The notes below the pieces were generated by a model. It worked only from the letters and a program-made list of their open reading frames with translations. It did not search any database and had not been told where the DNA came from. 64,000 nt of DNA from Chondrus crispus. Taxonomy: Eukaryota; Rhodophyta; Florideophyceae; Gigartinales; Gigartinaceae. Positions 1 to 11,021 of this stretch are shown piece by piece (within the stretch, counting starts at the first letter, position 1; each line of letters starts with the position of its first letter). The position numbers were made by a program, and so were the translations under genes. Location: contig NW_005178634.1 of NCBI RefSeq assembly GCF_000350225.1, positions 292,470-356,469 of the forward strand. The letters are read 5' to 3'.

Positions 1-1
1 G

Positions 2-1584
2 TTCGACGCTGTCGACAACGAGCGCGCCGAAGTTCCCGAATTTGGTGCACCCGCCTTCGCGGTCGCCCCTCCCCAGGACGACCTTCCGGTCCCTCTTACG
101 TTAGAGTAGATAGCCAGAGAGCAACGCGTGGATGACTTCTGCAAGACCGTACTGGCACGACAGTCAGAGTCCCGATACTCCGCGTTCTTCGAAGACCAGC
201 ACGGGGTGCTCAAACGGAGACACCCCTTCAGCCCTGATATCGTGCAGGTCGTGGTGCCTCGGACGCTACGGGCTCGACTGCTTCAGCTCTGCCACGCGCC
301 GACCATCGCGGGGCACCCGGGCCAGAACCGTATGTACTTCGCGCTCCGTCGCCAGTACTACTGGCCCCATCTCGCCGAAGATGTCGCAGCTACGGTGCGA
401 GGGTGTCCGACCTGCGCGATGAACCGGGTCAAGTTGCGGAAACACCTCAATCGTTTGAGGTTGTTCCAAGCAACTCGGGCGCTCGTGAGCCTCGCCATTG
501 ACATCTTGGGTCCGGTCCCGAAGACGAAGGCAGGGAAAGGGTTCCTTCTCGTTATTACGAACCGTTTCACCAAGCTGACTCAAGTAGTGGCACTGCGGAC
601 CGTAACCGCGTACACCGTCGCCGTCGCATTCTGCGAAGCGTGGGTCTTTAAATACGGCGTCCCACGCTCGCTACTGTCGGATAACAGACCGCGGTTTAAC
701 GCGAAGTTCTTCCACAGCACGTGCCGTGTCCTGGGAGTGACGAAATTGTACACCTCTGCGTACCACCCCCAGACGAACGGGCAAGTCGAGCGATACAACC
801 GGACGATCGCTTCGATGGTGCGCAATTACGTCGGCGAGCATCAGGACGACTGGGACGTGTACGTGGGCCCCTCACGTATGCGTATAACTCCCACGTACAT
901 CGTACCACGCGCACGACGCCCTTCGAGCTCGTCCACAGCCGACCACCGCCGGAGTTCTCTCTCCGTAGGGCCGACAGTGACGCGCCCCCGTCCGATAGGG
1001 GGAATCAGCGAGCTGAGTTCCTCAGGACGTTGGAGGACACGATCCAGAAGGCCTACGGGAGCCTGCGACGGACGAAGCCTCGCTACAAGCGCGACTTTGA
1101 CAAGCGCGTTCGCCGCATCAACACACGTATCAATCCAGGGAATTACGTCTACCTGAACCCCACCGAAGGGGCAAAGACGGCTATCAAACTCGCATCGCCC
1201 GCCGTAGGGCCATACCGCGTCCTCGCCAACGACCGTCGAACCATCACGATCGATCGAGATGGTGTCACCGAGCGCGTCTCTGCAGACTGCTGCGTATACG
1301 AGCCTCCACCGACGGACGCACCACGGGTGAGAACGACAGCCCCGGGTGACCTTACCCACAAGGTCACCAAGGGCACGCAGTACGCGGTCGAACGATTACT
1401 GCGGCATCGAGCCATGGAGGACGGAACTACGTAGTTCCTCATCAAGTGGGCGGATTACGAAACGCCCACCTGGACCGTGCGGACTCACGTCCGGGAGGAA
1501 TTGGTGTCTCGTTACGCCCAACGCCTCCGGAGACGCAATGGCAGAGACCTCGTCTCAGACGCGAACGCGGATGTTCGCGCTTAA
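2..1584 (+). pseudogene. X pol 3' part: integrase plus chromodomain, broken
   Basis: Integrase inserts element cDNA into chromosomes, and a chromodomain can steer this to marked chromatin. The frame is open from base 2 to a TAG at 107-109 in the linker before integrase. It continues with an HHCC zinc finger (GHPGQN, then CPTC), first catalytic Asp in AIDILG, second Asp in LLSDN, and the Glu in NGQVERYNR. A frameshift near 865-870 moves the rest into another frame (from about GPLTYAYN), with a GPY/F-like region near NPGNYVYL. The chromodomain-like end (YAVERLL, then FLIKWADYETPTW) is cut by a TAG at 1432-1434 and ends at TAA 1582-1584. The initiation methionine lies outside the window. It is a decayed pol end, not a free-standing gene. 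Confidence 0.85.
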
Positions 1585-3246
1585 GAAGGGGGCCCTCAAC
1601 CGCTCTGCTCCGTTGCAGTTAAAGGCCGCCCCTCGCGGTATGACAGACACTTTAAGAACGGAAGGACAGGTGTCTCGGGAGGCACCAGCGAACTCGTGAG
1701 AATGCGAAGAAGTCGAGGCGTACCGGCGGTCAAGCCATCTGACAGACGCCGCCAGTAAGAGGAAGGAGGACAGACAGTACGCACGGCAAAATGGCACACC
1801 CGCCGCACCGCCGGCAAGGTGCAAGATGCCCGGGCATCACCAGGGCCGTTAACCCGCACGCGAGTCGGTCCACCCAACGGAAGACCGGACCACTGTCCTG
1901 TCGCTGTGCGCAGTGTACGAGGAGACGTGCGAGGCACGCAGACGGAGGCTATGCAGCATACGGCCGCGTTCGGTGGAGCGCGACACAAGACAATTGCCAA
2001 AATGGGATCGGATGAGAGCAACCCGATCGGAGGGTCAGTGTTATACCCCCACGGACTCGAGACACCTCGAAACAGCCACCGACGCGTGCCTCATGATACG
2101 GAAAATGACTAGAAGAGGAGAATGTTACACGTGAGCGGGGCTCGGTGATGCACGACACGCACCAACCACGCTCGCGCTGTCGCCAAATCACCACCTCCCC
2201 CAGCCTGCGAAATTATCAAAACTTAAGGGGAGGAAATTACACTGGCACGTGCCTTGCGTGCATGGGCACGGTACCGCCTCCACCGACGACCGGTAACAAG
2301 GTGAACGACGGCGCCCCATGGGTACACACGTCCGCTCCCTGTCTGAATACAGGACGGACACCACGACACCACACGCGCCCCCGAGCGGCAAGAGGCACGG
2401 AACAAGAGCGTCCGCTACGCGACGCGCCCTCGCCCCGAATGGTGAGGGACGCCCGAGACGAAGGCAACGCGCTGTGCCCTCGCCCACGAAGGGCGAGAGG
2501 CGCCCGAAGGATAAGACGAAGTCCGCGCACTGCGCCCCCGCCACCGGACAGCGAGGGGCGCGAGAGCTAAGACAGACTCCGCCGCGCATGCCCTCCCCAC
2601 CTATGGCGAGAGGCCTCAAGGAGAATACGAGCTCTCGCGCGCCCCTGCCCTCGCCACCGGATGGCGAGGAGGGACGAGGGGGACGCGATCTTTCATCTCC
2701 CCTTCCTCCTCCGCTTTGAGGAGAGCACAGTCGGGCGTGCCGTTTCACGCCGATGACAAAGAGGAATTTGAAGCAACGAACGGACTCGAAGAAACGCGTC
2801 ATGATGGAAGCAATGTTTACTGTGGCCAGGTGCCCAGTTTCCCCCGGTGTCGTTTTCGCCAACGAAGGGAAGAAGGGCACCGCGCGGTTGACGACCAGAC
2901 CGCACGGTCAGTGACTCGCATCGTTCGAGGGCACGCGAGACCCCGAAGCATATTTATCCAGGTGACAATACCCCGGATGCCGAGGTATCTCGGTGTCCAG
3001 TTCGGCGAGGCTAGGCATGACGACATGCAACGTGCCCTCCTCGGACGCCCAGTTTCGGGGCGGGGGAGGACCGGGCTCATAATCAGCATACGGATAGCGC
3101 CTGACGGGAGGGACCGGAGCGTTAGTAGGAGCGCCACCCGCCGGCAAGGGTACCGGCTGAGCCGAACGCAGACAGTCGCGTTCGCGTCGATATAGCTCGG
3201 GTTCGTGCAGGACTCGCTTGTAGACGACCGCCTGGCGTTCGGACGC
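1585..3246 (+). other. X spacer between pol and antisense gene
   Basis: No convincing gene is seen. Short ORFs exist in several frames on both strands, but I could not match them to anything in the other elements. The stretch contains the hairpin tandem array at about 2375-2690. By position it is the counterpart of the 4-5 kb post-pol regions of the other elements, but shorter. Confidence 0.5.
2375..2690 (+). repeat. Degenerate tandem array of about six 50-58 bp hairpin units
   Basis: Units begin near 2375, 2424, 2474, 2532, 2586 and 2640. Each opens with a C-rich arm like GCCCTCGCC, a short loop, and the complementary arm like GGCGAGGG, followed by about 20-25 less conserved bases. The unit sequence has drifted while the two arms stay roughly complementary in most units. 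It lies between pol and the antisense gene of element X. Confidence 0.6.
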
Positions 3247-5070
3247 CTAGCGTATAGTGGTCACCTCCTGCTTCACCCGTTGAAGTTCTGCGGAGCGCGC
3301 CGCCAGGTCGTCAGGAAGACCGCGCGCTTCGTCACTCCGAGCCAGAAACCAGTCCGCGAGGGTACCCACCAGCCCCCCTACCGTCCAGGTCTGCTGGCTG
3401 GCGACCCCCAAGGCCCGTACTACTTTAGGAATTGTCACTAGCTCCCCTCGGGGGAGCACGATGTTGCGTACACAGTGCGCCGGCGGCGTGGCCTGCCCCA
3501 CCTCATCAAGAGGCAGGACGGGGAGGATGGCCCCTGTAGGGGCAAGGCCCCCTGCCCTGGCGTGACAGACCCCGACATCGTACGGTAGGGGTTCAGATTG
3601 AGACCAGCGGGATCCACGCACGCGGCGTCGAGGTCCCGGTAGCGCTTCCGCCGGCCCCGCCGACTCTCAGAACCGACCCCTCCCCTCTTCTCCGTGTTGC
3701 CAACAACCGAGGGGACGGGAACGGAGCGTGCGACGAAGGCATCCGACGCCGGTTCGTATGTGACGAAGGAACCCAGGCCCCGGTGGTATAGTTCATCCAC
3801 GGGTGATGGCTCCGCGCGCAGATCTCGCCAGCACGGACCATAAGCCCACGGCATGGGCGAACGTCCAGGGGACGTGGGAGGACCCGTTCTCTGTCGAATA
3901 GAGGAAAGCATCAAGAAGGCCGGACACGAGGCGTCCTACGAACGTGACCGTAGCGTCCGCCTGAATGAAGACTCGCTTGTTCATGTGCGCCTCGGCCATG
4001 AACGTGCAGCACACGGACCAAGCCCACTCGCGCTCATAATTATACGCGAGCCGCGAGTGGGCTGGGTGCTGCGGGTTGGCACATGCAACCCCTAAATGCT
4101 TCAAGACGGGAGGCAGAAGCGGGTGCCCTCCGAGCGAGGGAAAGCTCTCCCTCACGTCGATAGGGAGAGCGGGGAAATCCTCTGGAGACAAGCCGGACGC
4201 GAAGGCAGACGACGTAACGACACGACCGTCCGCCTCGCTCTCCCGCCGATAGCTGGACCAATTGTGGTGGGCGAACCTCACACCGTGGAGACGCATCAAG
4301 GAGCACAAAGACTTCTGCAAGGCCACCCGGGGCCTAGTGAACACATGGAGGCGGGGCGACACGTACAGCCCCGCCACCTCCGGTAACATGAACCGCCGGG
4401 GATCGACCTGTCCTGCGTTAGACAGGAACGATCCTATCCGGTCGACGTAAAGGACCTCCGCGATACTGTACGCAAAAGTACGATCTCCGATCAGCTCGTC
4501 CGGCAGCTGGCATCCGGAGCCGCTGCCTTCGCCCATCAACCGGTGTAGAGCCGACGACACCTCTTGCACACCACCAGCCTCGTAAACCTTGAACATGCGG
4601 GCTAGGTCGGAACGAAGCCACGCGCAGGAAGAAAGATCCTCGATGGTTACCCCCGAGCGACCCCGGCGTCGCCAGGGGTAGCGTAGCTCGCTGATAGGGA
4701 GCGGTGGGACCTCGAAAGACGGTACCCCTAGCCACCGAGTGCATTGGGCGACTCCCCCTCCCAATCGACGGTGGAGGAAAGGTGTCCACGGGGCGGAGAA
4801 CCCAAGGACGCGCTATCCATCTTTGGGGGCACCCTCGACGCGAGGGGAGCAGCCGAGACGCACCGGGCGGCAGAGAGATCGGAAGGCGGGATGTCAGCTG
4901 CTCGGACGGAAGGGGTAGCCGGGCGAAACGAAAGGACCGGCTTGGATGGCCCCTCACTGGGGGCCACCAGTTCCACGGACACGGTCGTGGACCGCAAGCG
5001 GGACTTCTGGAATACCGGCGGAGGTAGCGGGCCCGCTTGGGCCAGGACGACGCCACCCTCTCGCGGTCCG
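3247..5070 (-). pseudogene. X antisense gene, C-terminal and middle parts
   Basis: Three minus-strand open pieces follow each other in different frames: about 5070-4728, 4764-3793 (323 codons) and 3621-3247. Read with the piece at 49566-49778 they make one broken gene in the same place and orientation as the aORF of the other elements. Similarity to the intact aORF (7286-8935) is weak: an ISELRYP segment resembles the SLAEL region, a Trp-rich stretch near EREWAWSVCCTFMAEAH resembles the EWCVKVAATLLWEAYD block, and the tail near RALGVASQQ resembles the LLRAHGI tail. Homology is inferred from position and these weak matches. No known domain was recognised. Element A-D interrupts it at 5070/49566. 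Confidence 0.5.
5066..5070. repeat. Target-site duplication of A-D, left copy (GTCCG)
   Basis: GTCCG directly precedes the LTR start at 5071 and recurs at 49561-49565 directly after the other LTR. Five bases is usual for Ty3/Gypsy integration. Confidence 0.95.
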
Positions 5071-6113
5071 TGTAGTGCAATGTGCCTGGCAGGCCACGAA
5101 CGCAGTCCGACGGTCAAAAAAAAGAAGAAAAACAAAAACAGCAACAACCACTGCCGATGGCACGCGCTACGGAGCGTTCGAGACTCCCTTTCCCCTTGTG
5201 TGGGCTTGCGGCCCACGGTAGCTCGACTCCGACGGGGGGTTTAAGGAAAGATGCCCGGCCCGGGAGGATAATGGTGGTAGAGACTTGTGAAGACTTGAGC
5301 GGTCGACGAGTGCGGGTTGGGCTTGTCTACGAGGATGTAACTGCGGTTCGCTGGGTTGTAAGGCCAATGCTCGACGGGCGTCTTCAGCACCTTGTGTGGA
5401 ATTCAAGGTCTTCGACGGGGGCTTGTTCAGCACTACCGGACGGGATCGTAACCGTGTAGCAACGCTACTACTGACGTGTTGCCCGATGGCTAAAAACACC
5501 CTCACCAGCGCGATCGCGATCGGGGTAGGCGGTACCCACTCTGTCTTATACAGTAAGACCTTCGACGGAGGCGTCGTTGCAACAACCTTCGGACGGAACT
5601 TGAAACAGTAGCAGCGCTACACAACGTGTTGCCTGATGGCTAAAGCACCTACACCGGATCGGTCGCAACCAACTCCAGTGGAACCAACACAATTAAGGGA
5701 AAAATAGAGGTAGAGATAGAAAAGAATAGGGAAATAAAGGAAAAAGAAAGGGGAACCCCCGAGCGCAAAGGATAACGTAATCTGTGGTAAAAGGGAGCGT
5801 CTTGGGAAAGACGGACTTCGACCAAGGCGATATTCAACTCTGGCAACTGGGGTTACCTTTACTGACTTGGTGGTCAGAGGGCTAAGGTATATATCGCCCC
5901 GCCGGAGCCATTACAGTAGCTCGCGGCCCTAGATCCTAGATCTAATCTAGTGTCAGCAAAATTAATGCCAACTAATTAACTAAATAAAATAAAATAATTA
6001 AAAATTAAAACTGTGCACTTATTCACACGTGTGTCCCCCAACCCGGACTACTTTTCATATCCAAATATTTTCCTTTCTTTTCACCCCCCTTTTCAGGTGC
6101 GTATTGCACTACA
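5071..6113 (-). repeat. LTR A (3' LTR of A-D, subfamily 2)
   Basis: 1,043 bp beginning TGTAGTGCAAT and ending ATTGCACTACA, an 11-bp terminal inverted repeat. It matches LTR D closely and LTRs B, C, E, F and G only moderately, which defines a second LTR subfamily. On the sense (minus) strand the sequence just upstream of the LTR, read from 6114-6130, ends CGGAACGGGGATA, the polypurine tract. Confidence 0.95.
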
Positions 6114-6147
6114 TATCCCCGTTCCGAGCGCTCTTGTACGCCGCTCC

Positions 6148-6152
6148 GTCAT
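6148..6152. repeat. Target-site duplication of B-C, left copy (GTCAT)
   Basis: GTCAT lies directly before LTR B and recurs at 21667-21671 directly after LTR C. The A-D sequence resumes there without loss. Confidence 0.95.
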
Positions 6153-7175
6153 TGTAGTGCAATGCGCCTGTCGGGCAGAGACCGCGGTCCGATGGTCCAG
6201 CAAAAACAACAACAGCAACAAAAAGAAGAACTGCCGATGGCACAGCGCTAGGGAGTGTCTGACTCTCCCTTCTCCGTTTAAACGAGCTTTGCGACTCGTA
6301 GTAGCTCGGATCCCTGATGGGGGGGGGGCACAGAGAAATAGCCCGGCCCGGGATCGGTGTGGTAGAGACTTGCGAAGAGATCTGCTCGACGAGTGTGGGG
6401 TGGGGCGCGTACGTAGGTACCCCGGTTCCACTGGGTTGTAAGGCCAATGCTCGTTGAGCTTCTTCGACACCTTGTAACGCGACAAGGCCTTCGACGGGGG
6501 CGTCGCAACGCAGCCCGACGGGATGAAATGAAAGTAGCAGCGCTGCGTCAACCGTGCCGCGCGATGGCTCGAAACGCCTACACCGGTTCGGTCGCAACCG
6601 ACACCGATGGTACCAACACTGGCTCGTAATACGACGGAGCCCTTCGAGGGAGACGTCGTTGCAACGGTCTCCGTCGGAAAATGGGTCACAGTAGCAGCGC
6701 TACGTCAACTGTGCCGCCCGATGGCTCGAAACACCTACACCGGTTCGGTCGCAACCGACACCGATGGTACCAACACAAGATAAGGGAAAAATAGGTAGAA
6801 TTAGAGAGAGAAAAGGATAGGGAAATAAAGGAAAGAGAAAAGAGAACCCCGAGCGATAGAGGATGCCGTAGGCTTAGGTAAAAGGGAGCGTCTTAATAGA
6901 GACGGACTTCGACCAAGGCGACATTCAACTCCGGCAACTCGGGTTGGTTTATTGACTTGTTCGGTCAAAGGGCTAAGTTATATAGAGCCCCGCCGGGGCG
7001 AGTACAGTAGCTCCCGGCTCTAGATTCTAGATGTAATTAGTAAATAAAATTAAATAATTAAAATAATCGTGCGCTTCGTCGCACACGCGTGTCCCCCAAC
7101 CCCGGACTACAGTATCCAGTTTTTTTCCTTTTTCACTTCCTTCCCCCCCCTTTCCGAGTCGGGTATTGCACTACA
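6153..7175 (-). repeat. LTR B (3' LTR of B-C, subfamily 1)
   Basis: 1,023 bp with TGTAGTGCAAT/ATTGCACTACA ends. It contains two tandem copies of a roughly 155-bp unit (about 6484-6635 and 6638-6780) sharing the GTAGCAGCGCT and ACACCGGTTCGGTCGCAACC segments. On the sense strand it carries a TATATAA box and a downstream AATAAA, described in LTR E. The polypurine tract AGAAGGGGGATA abuts it on the minus strand (7176-7187). Confidence 0.95.
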
Positions 7176-7285
7176 TATCCCCCTTCTGAGCGCTCTCGCG
7201 CAGCGGCTTCACCCCCTTGCTTCCCAACTTCTTCCTTTTTCTTCCGACCATCGGTCGCCGCTCGCGTGAGAGTAAGACGATCTCC

Positions 7286-8935
7286 ATGTTTCCTTCATCG
7301 GATTCCACTGTCGGACATACCGCCCGCGGCCGCCGCGGTGTGGGCTTCTCACACACGTCTTCCATTCCTAGCGACCTTCCTTCCATACCCCGACTTCCCC
7401 CGAACACCAACGATCCTGAACCGGTCTTTCATCCCGATCTCCATCCTTCATCAGCCCCTTGTCGATACCCCTCACTAGCCGAGCTCCAAGGTAAATCCAT
7501 GCGCGACTATCCCTTACTGTACGCGGCCACGCCTTGGTTTTCCGCCATCGGCGTGCGCGACGTCACTAGCATCGGGCGCGACTTTGCCGACGGTGCGGGG
7601 ATGCTGCCGGGTCACCTTCCCCTTCAAGCCATTTCCTCCTACGATTGGCGTGCCCGTGTCGCCATTCCCCCTTCTATCCTGCGTCGTTCCTCCCCTCGTG
7701 GCCGACAGGGCCTATCCCTGCGGTTCATGGAAGCCGTTCTCGACCGTCTGGACCTATCCCTATCCGATGCCCTCATCCCTCCGTCCTTCGGATGTGACAC
7801 GTGGAAGTTTCGCACGGAGGGGGAGCGTGATTACCTTGACAACCTCCTCAGCTGGACGCGGGGTAACCCCGTGCTCGAGGCGGACCGCCTGTGGCATAAC
7901 CAACTGACGGTGACTAACGATGCCATGTCATACACGCACGCAATCCTCCCCCTCAATTTCCGATATATGAAACGCGGGAACATCCCCTTCTTCCAGCATA
8001 CGGTCCGATTCGAGCGTAAGATGAGATCGGACACGCGATATTTCCTAGCTTACCAAATGGTTGAGGCGGGGGAAATTGCTCGGTCACACTATCCCAACCG
8101 GTACCAGCAACTCCCCTCGTGGTGGGGACAACGGTTTTGGGCAGAGCTCGGTCCCATCCTTACCTACTTGGGAAGCCATCTCACTGATCCTCGTCACGGG
8201 TTGTGGGTTGTCTTTTTGACGGAGTGGTGCGTGAAGGTAGCCGCCACCTTGCTCTGGGAGGCGTACGATTGTTGGCGGCTTTGGTATCTTCCTCCGAAGC
8301 TCGTCGAGCTCATGTGCCTTTTGGACTATACTGTGCCCTTGGGCGGAGCAGACACCGACTTCGAACTGCACTCCTTACTCGAAAAGATCAATCAGGTCAA
8401 CTGGGATGTTGTTCCCCCTATCAACTCATCCCGATCCTTCGCGAGGCGACGCCCGTCCTTTTCTCCCGGTCGAAGTCACAGTGCGGCGGGTGATTTCGTC
8501 TGGTTCAACCCTTGGACATCCGCCTTGTGCTCTCCCTCCGAAGCGCGCCTCAGTCGCCAATTCGGCAACCAAGTTCCAACCCCTGACGTAGCTCCCATAC
8601 GAGCCATAGATCCCCGCGCAGACGACGTTTGCCCCCGACCGTCTGCTCCAGATTCCCGTCTCCTTGCAACCGCTGCTGCTCCTCCTCCTGCTGCAGATAT
8701 CCTCTCGGCAGGGCATACCGAAACTCTGTCGGTTAGGGAAGCGTTGTCTCCCCCACCGTCCCCATCAATTCCCAAAAAGAGCGACGGAGCCATTGACATC
8801 TACTGCACATTGCTCCGCGCTCATGGCATCGAAGGTGAAGCTCTCCAAGCGGCTTCCCTCGATGATCTGCGAGTCCTTGCTCGACTCGTTACCTCACTCC
8901 CGAAGGAAAAATCCTTGGGTGTGCCGCCCCAATGA
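7286..8935 (+). CDS. aORF: intact antisense protein of unknown function (549 aa)
   Basis: This is the only intact copy of a gene found antisense to gag-pol in every element here. The start is the first in-frame ATG (context TCTCCATG), 110 bp inside LTR B. Three parts are visible: a conserved N-terminal half (about residues 70-330) with recurring blocks such as DGAGMLPGHLP, YDWRARVAIPPSI, IPFFQHTVR and DPRHGLWVVFLTEW; a Pro/Ser/Ala-rich low-complexity linker (about 390-500); and a conserved helical-looking tail near LLRAHGIEGEAL and LVTSLPKEKS. No zinc knuckle, RT, protease or clear membrane segment is seen. Compared with F-E it lacks five or so residues (after SWWGQ) by an in-frame deletion. 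Function unknown; antisense regulator, accessory Gag-like or virion protein are possibilities only. Confidence 0.8.
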   Translation: MFPSSDSTVGHTARGRRGVGFSHTSSIPSDLPSIPRLPPNTNDPEPVFHPDLHPSSAPCRYPSLAELQGKSMRDYPLLYAATPWFSAIGVRDVTSIGRDFADGAGMLPGHLPLQAISSYDWRARVAIPPSILRRSSPRGRQGLSLRFMEAVLDRLDLSLSDALIPPSFGCDTWKFRTEGERDYLDNLLSWTRGNPVLEADRLWHNQLTVTNDAMSYTHAILPLNFRYMKRGNIPFFQHTVRFERKMRSDTRYFLAYQMVEAGEIARSHYPNRYQQLPSWWGQRFWAELGPILTYLGSHLTDPRHGLWVVFLTEWCVKVAATLLWEAYDCWRLWYLPPKLVELMCLLDYTVPLGGADTDFELHSLLEKINQVNWDVVPPINSSRSFARRRPSFSPGRSHSAAGDFVWFNPWTSALCSPSEARLSRQFGNQVPTPDVAPIRAIDPRADDVCPRPSAPDSRLLATAAAPPPAADILSAGHTETLSVREALSPPPSPSIPKKSDGAIDIYCTLLRAHGIEGEALQAASLDDLRVLARLVTSLPKEKSLGVPPQ

Positions 8936-8990
8936 CCTGCCGCTTAGAGCGACTTCCCCGTGATCCGTTCTCGGATTATTACCCGTTTGG

Positions 8991-9042
8991 GGTGACGTCT
9001 GGTTATTGACGTCATCCTGTAGCTTTTGGATAATAAAATAAA
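8991..9042 (+). terminator. Hairpin and AATAAA signals after the aORF
   Basis: A 9-bp stem (GGTGACGTC at 8991-8999 with GACGTCATC at 9008-9016, 8-base loop) follows the aORF stop by about 55 bp. AATAAA occurs at 9032-9037 and again at 9037-9042. F-E (37666-37693) and G/H (55025-55052) keep the hairpin after their aORFs. It plausibly marks the 3' end of an antisense mRNA. Confidence 0.6.
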
Positions 9043-10730
9043 TCACCTGCGTATCCCCCGTTACCTTCACTTTCCTCCTCTTTTTTTTCTCTCTTTTTTT
9101 GTATGCGTCCCGCCTCTGCGGTCGCATCCCCATTCTGCCATTCCCTTCTCTTTTTTTCTCGTCACATTTCCCTCCTCTTTCTCACACGTTCTCCTTCTGC
9201 CATCCTCCTATCACAGCGTGCGTCTCCCATTTTCCTCCTCATTCTCCCAAATTTCCCTTTTGTGTGAGGCTGTCCTCACACGGTTCTCATGAAAAATACA
9301 ATATCGTCGACGCCATACGAGCGACGTCATCCCTCAACTGTTATCGCGACGCCACTGTAGACGTCCGTTATCACGGTCACCAAAGTGGTAGGGGGGTTTT
9401 GAGGTTCACAAAAAAAATATGGTTCGTTATCAACCTGCCTGACCCGTTCGGTCGCGCTCGCTTGAGTCGGTTATTTCCAACACTGGGTTCTACTGTACGG
9501 TCCCCGTAGTACCAAACGATAGCGTTGCTTCTCAATGCCCATGGAAAGTTACACCCTCATTGCAGTTTCAGATGAGTCGCCCGTTTCCATTTTTTTCCTT
9601 TGCACAACCTGGCGAGATCGTCCCGAGCTTGTCACCATGCGTAATCAATTCAGTCATAGCAGCGGTCCCGTCTACGATTCTTGTCAAAGCAGACATGTCG
9701 AATTCCTCTCCTCCTTTGTTTGCGTGTGCTGAAAGTGAACTGTTGCGTGCGAGTTCCCCTCTGTTCTCCGCATATCAATGTTCTCTCCCTTCCCCTGTTC
9801 CTGGTGTACGTTGGGAACCGGAAAACATTCTGCAAATGAACGCGAGACTTACTGCTTCCTTCAAATGGAAATTCGCGATCCACAACTGAAGGGGTGTTTT
9901 GCACATGATTCTCACGATCCGTGGAGACCACCTTCACGGACTGTCGTCGACAGCGGAACGTGCGACATTACGTTCTCTTTTTTTCTTCTTCGCCCCGTTA
10001 GATCCCTCAAGACAATTCCTGTCGATTTCCGCGTGCAGTAGTTGCGGACTCCCGCAACTCGTCATTTGTCGCCTGAGGCCTGCTTAGTCGTGCAATAAAA
10101 ATATTAATAGGGGGGGTGATGGCGGGGTGTGGGGACAAGAACCTCATTCTTTTCCTCGTTCGGTTGTTGTGCGACCGAGGCCACTCGTGTCCACGAAACG
10201 TTAACAGAGATCTGTGGCCATTGTTCTAATCTCCCTCGCGTCGACATTGCAAAAATAGAAAGATTCATAAAGGGCATCGGAGCTCGTATCACTTCATGAC
10301 ATTCCTGTCTTTGACGAATACGATCTTCTTCGTACGAGGTGCCACGAAATGTGACCTCCTCGAAGGGGTTCTGCTCTCGCGCAGGCTTTAGAGCCTACAG
10401 TACCAAATCGTCGATACTTGGTAAAGTCCTTGCGAGGGTTACTGGCCATTTGAACACCGTCCTCGTTTTCGGTAGTCGTGTCCGTCTTCCTCATGGGTCC
10501 ACGAAACGTTTGTCCTTCTACACGCGAGCCACCGTTTCCCTTCGGCGAGCGCTGTCCTGCTCTCGCGATCGGATGCTGTACTTTGATGTGTGTCTTATCG
10601 CTGGTTCCTGCTCATCCCCAGAAGGAAAAATAGTAATAAAGGGAGTCGCGACGGAATTAAAGTTGGGTACAAGGTCGATGGGTATCCTTCACGATTTCCA
10701 ACACGTCTTTCCACGACGCGGATCGTACTG

Positions 10731-11021
10731 TCAGCTTTGTACCCGTCGGGTCTTTCTCTTGATCGCCCTTCGCGCACCTCGGCGAGTCATCCCTCTCGTT
10801 CCGGGTCCCGGTTGAGCCCCCTCTTGATCGTAACATGTCGGCTGACCGGCGTCCGTAGTGTTAGGTGGGGTGGGGGGTGTCACATCTAGGATGTGATAAA
10901 ACAAAATAGAGAGCAACCCCAAAACAAAAACATTGACAAAAGAAAGGAGATAATCGCGATCGGATGACGTTGTCTCGACAGAGGCAACGTTCGTCGTGGT
11001 CGCGAACCGTGTGCAGCTCAC
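10731..11021 (-). CDS. B-C post-pol ORF with one hydrophobic segment (96 aa)
   Basis: Short sense-strand ORF with a polar N-terminus, one hydrophobic run of about 20 residues (from LLSFVNVFVLG), and a Pro- then Arg-rich tail. The hydrophobic run comes from the T-rich tract found in every module of the post-pol regions. No homolog is recognised. It may be a real small membrane protein or a chance reading of the tract. Confidence 0.3.
   Translation of the reverse strand: MSCTRFATTTNVASVETTSSDRDYLLSFVNVFVLGLLSILFYHILDVTPPTPPNTTDAGQPTCYDQEGAQPGPGTRGMTRRGARRAIKRKTRRVQS

Noticed and set aside
5100..5230. Minus-strand ORF running from LTR A into X
   Set aside because: The frame crosses the LTR boundary by chance. 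The LTR part belongs to A-D and the rest to the X antisense gene.
7176..7285. Extending the intact aORF upstream to 7217
   Set aside because: The extra codons begin at a non-ATG triplet. ATG 7286 is the first in-frame ATG and is conserved as MFPSS in F-E, A-D and G/H.
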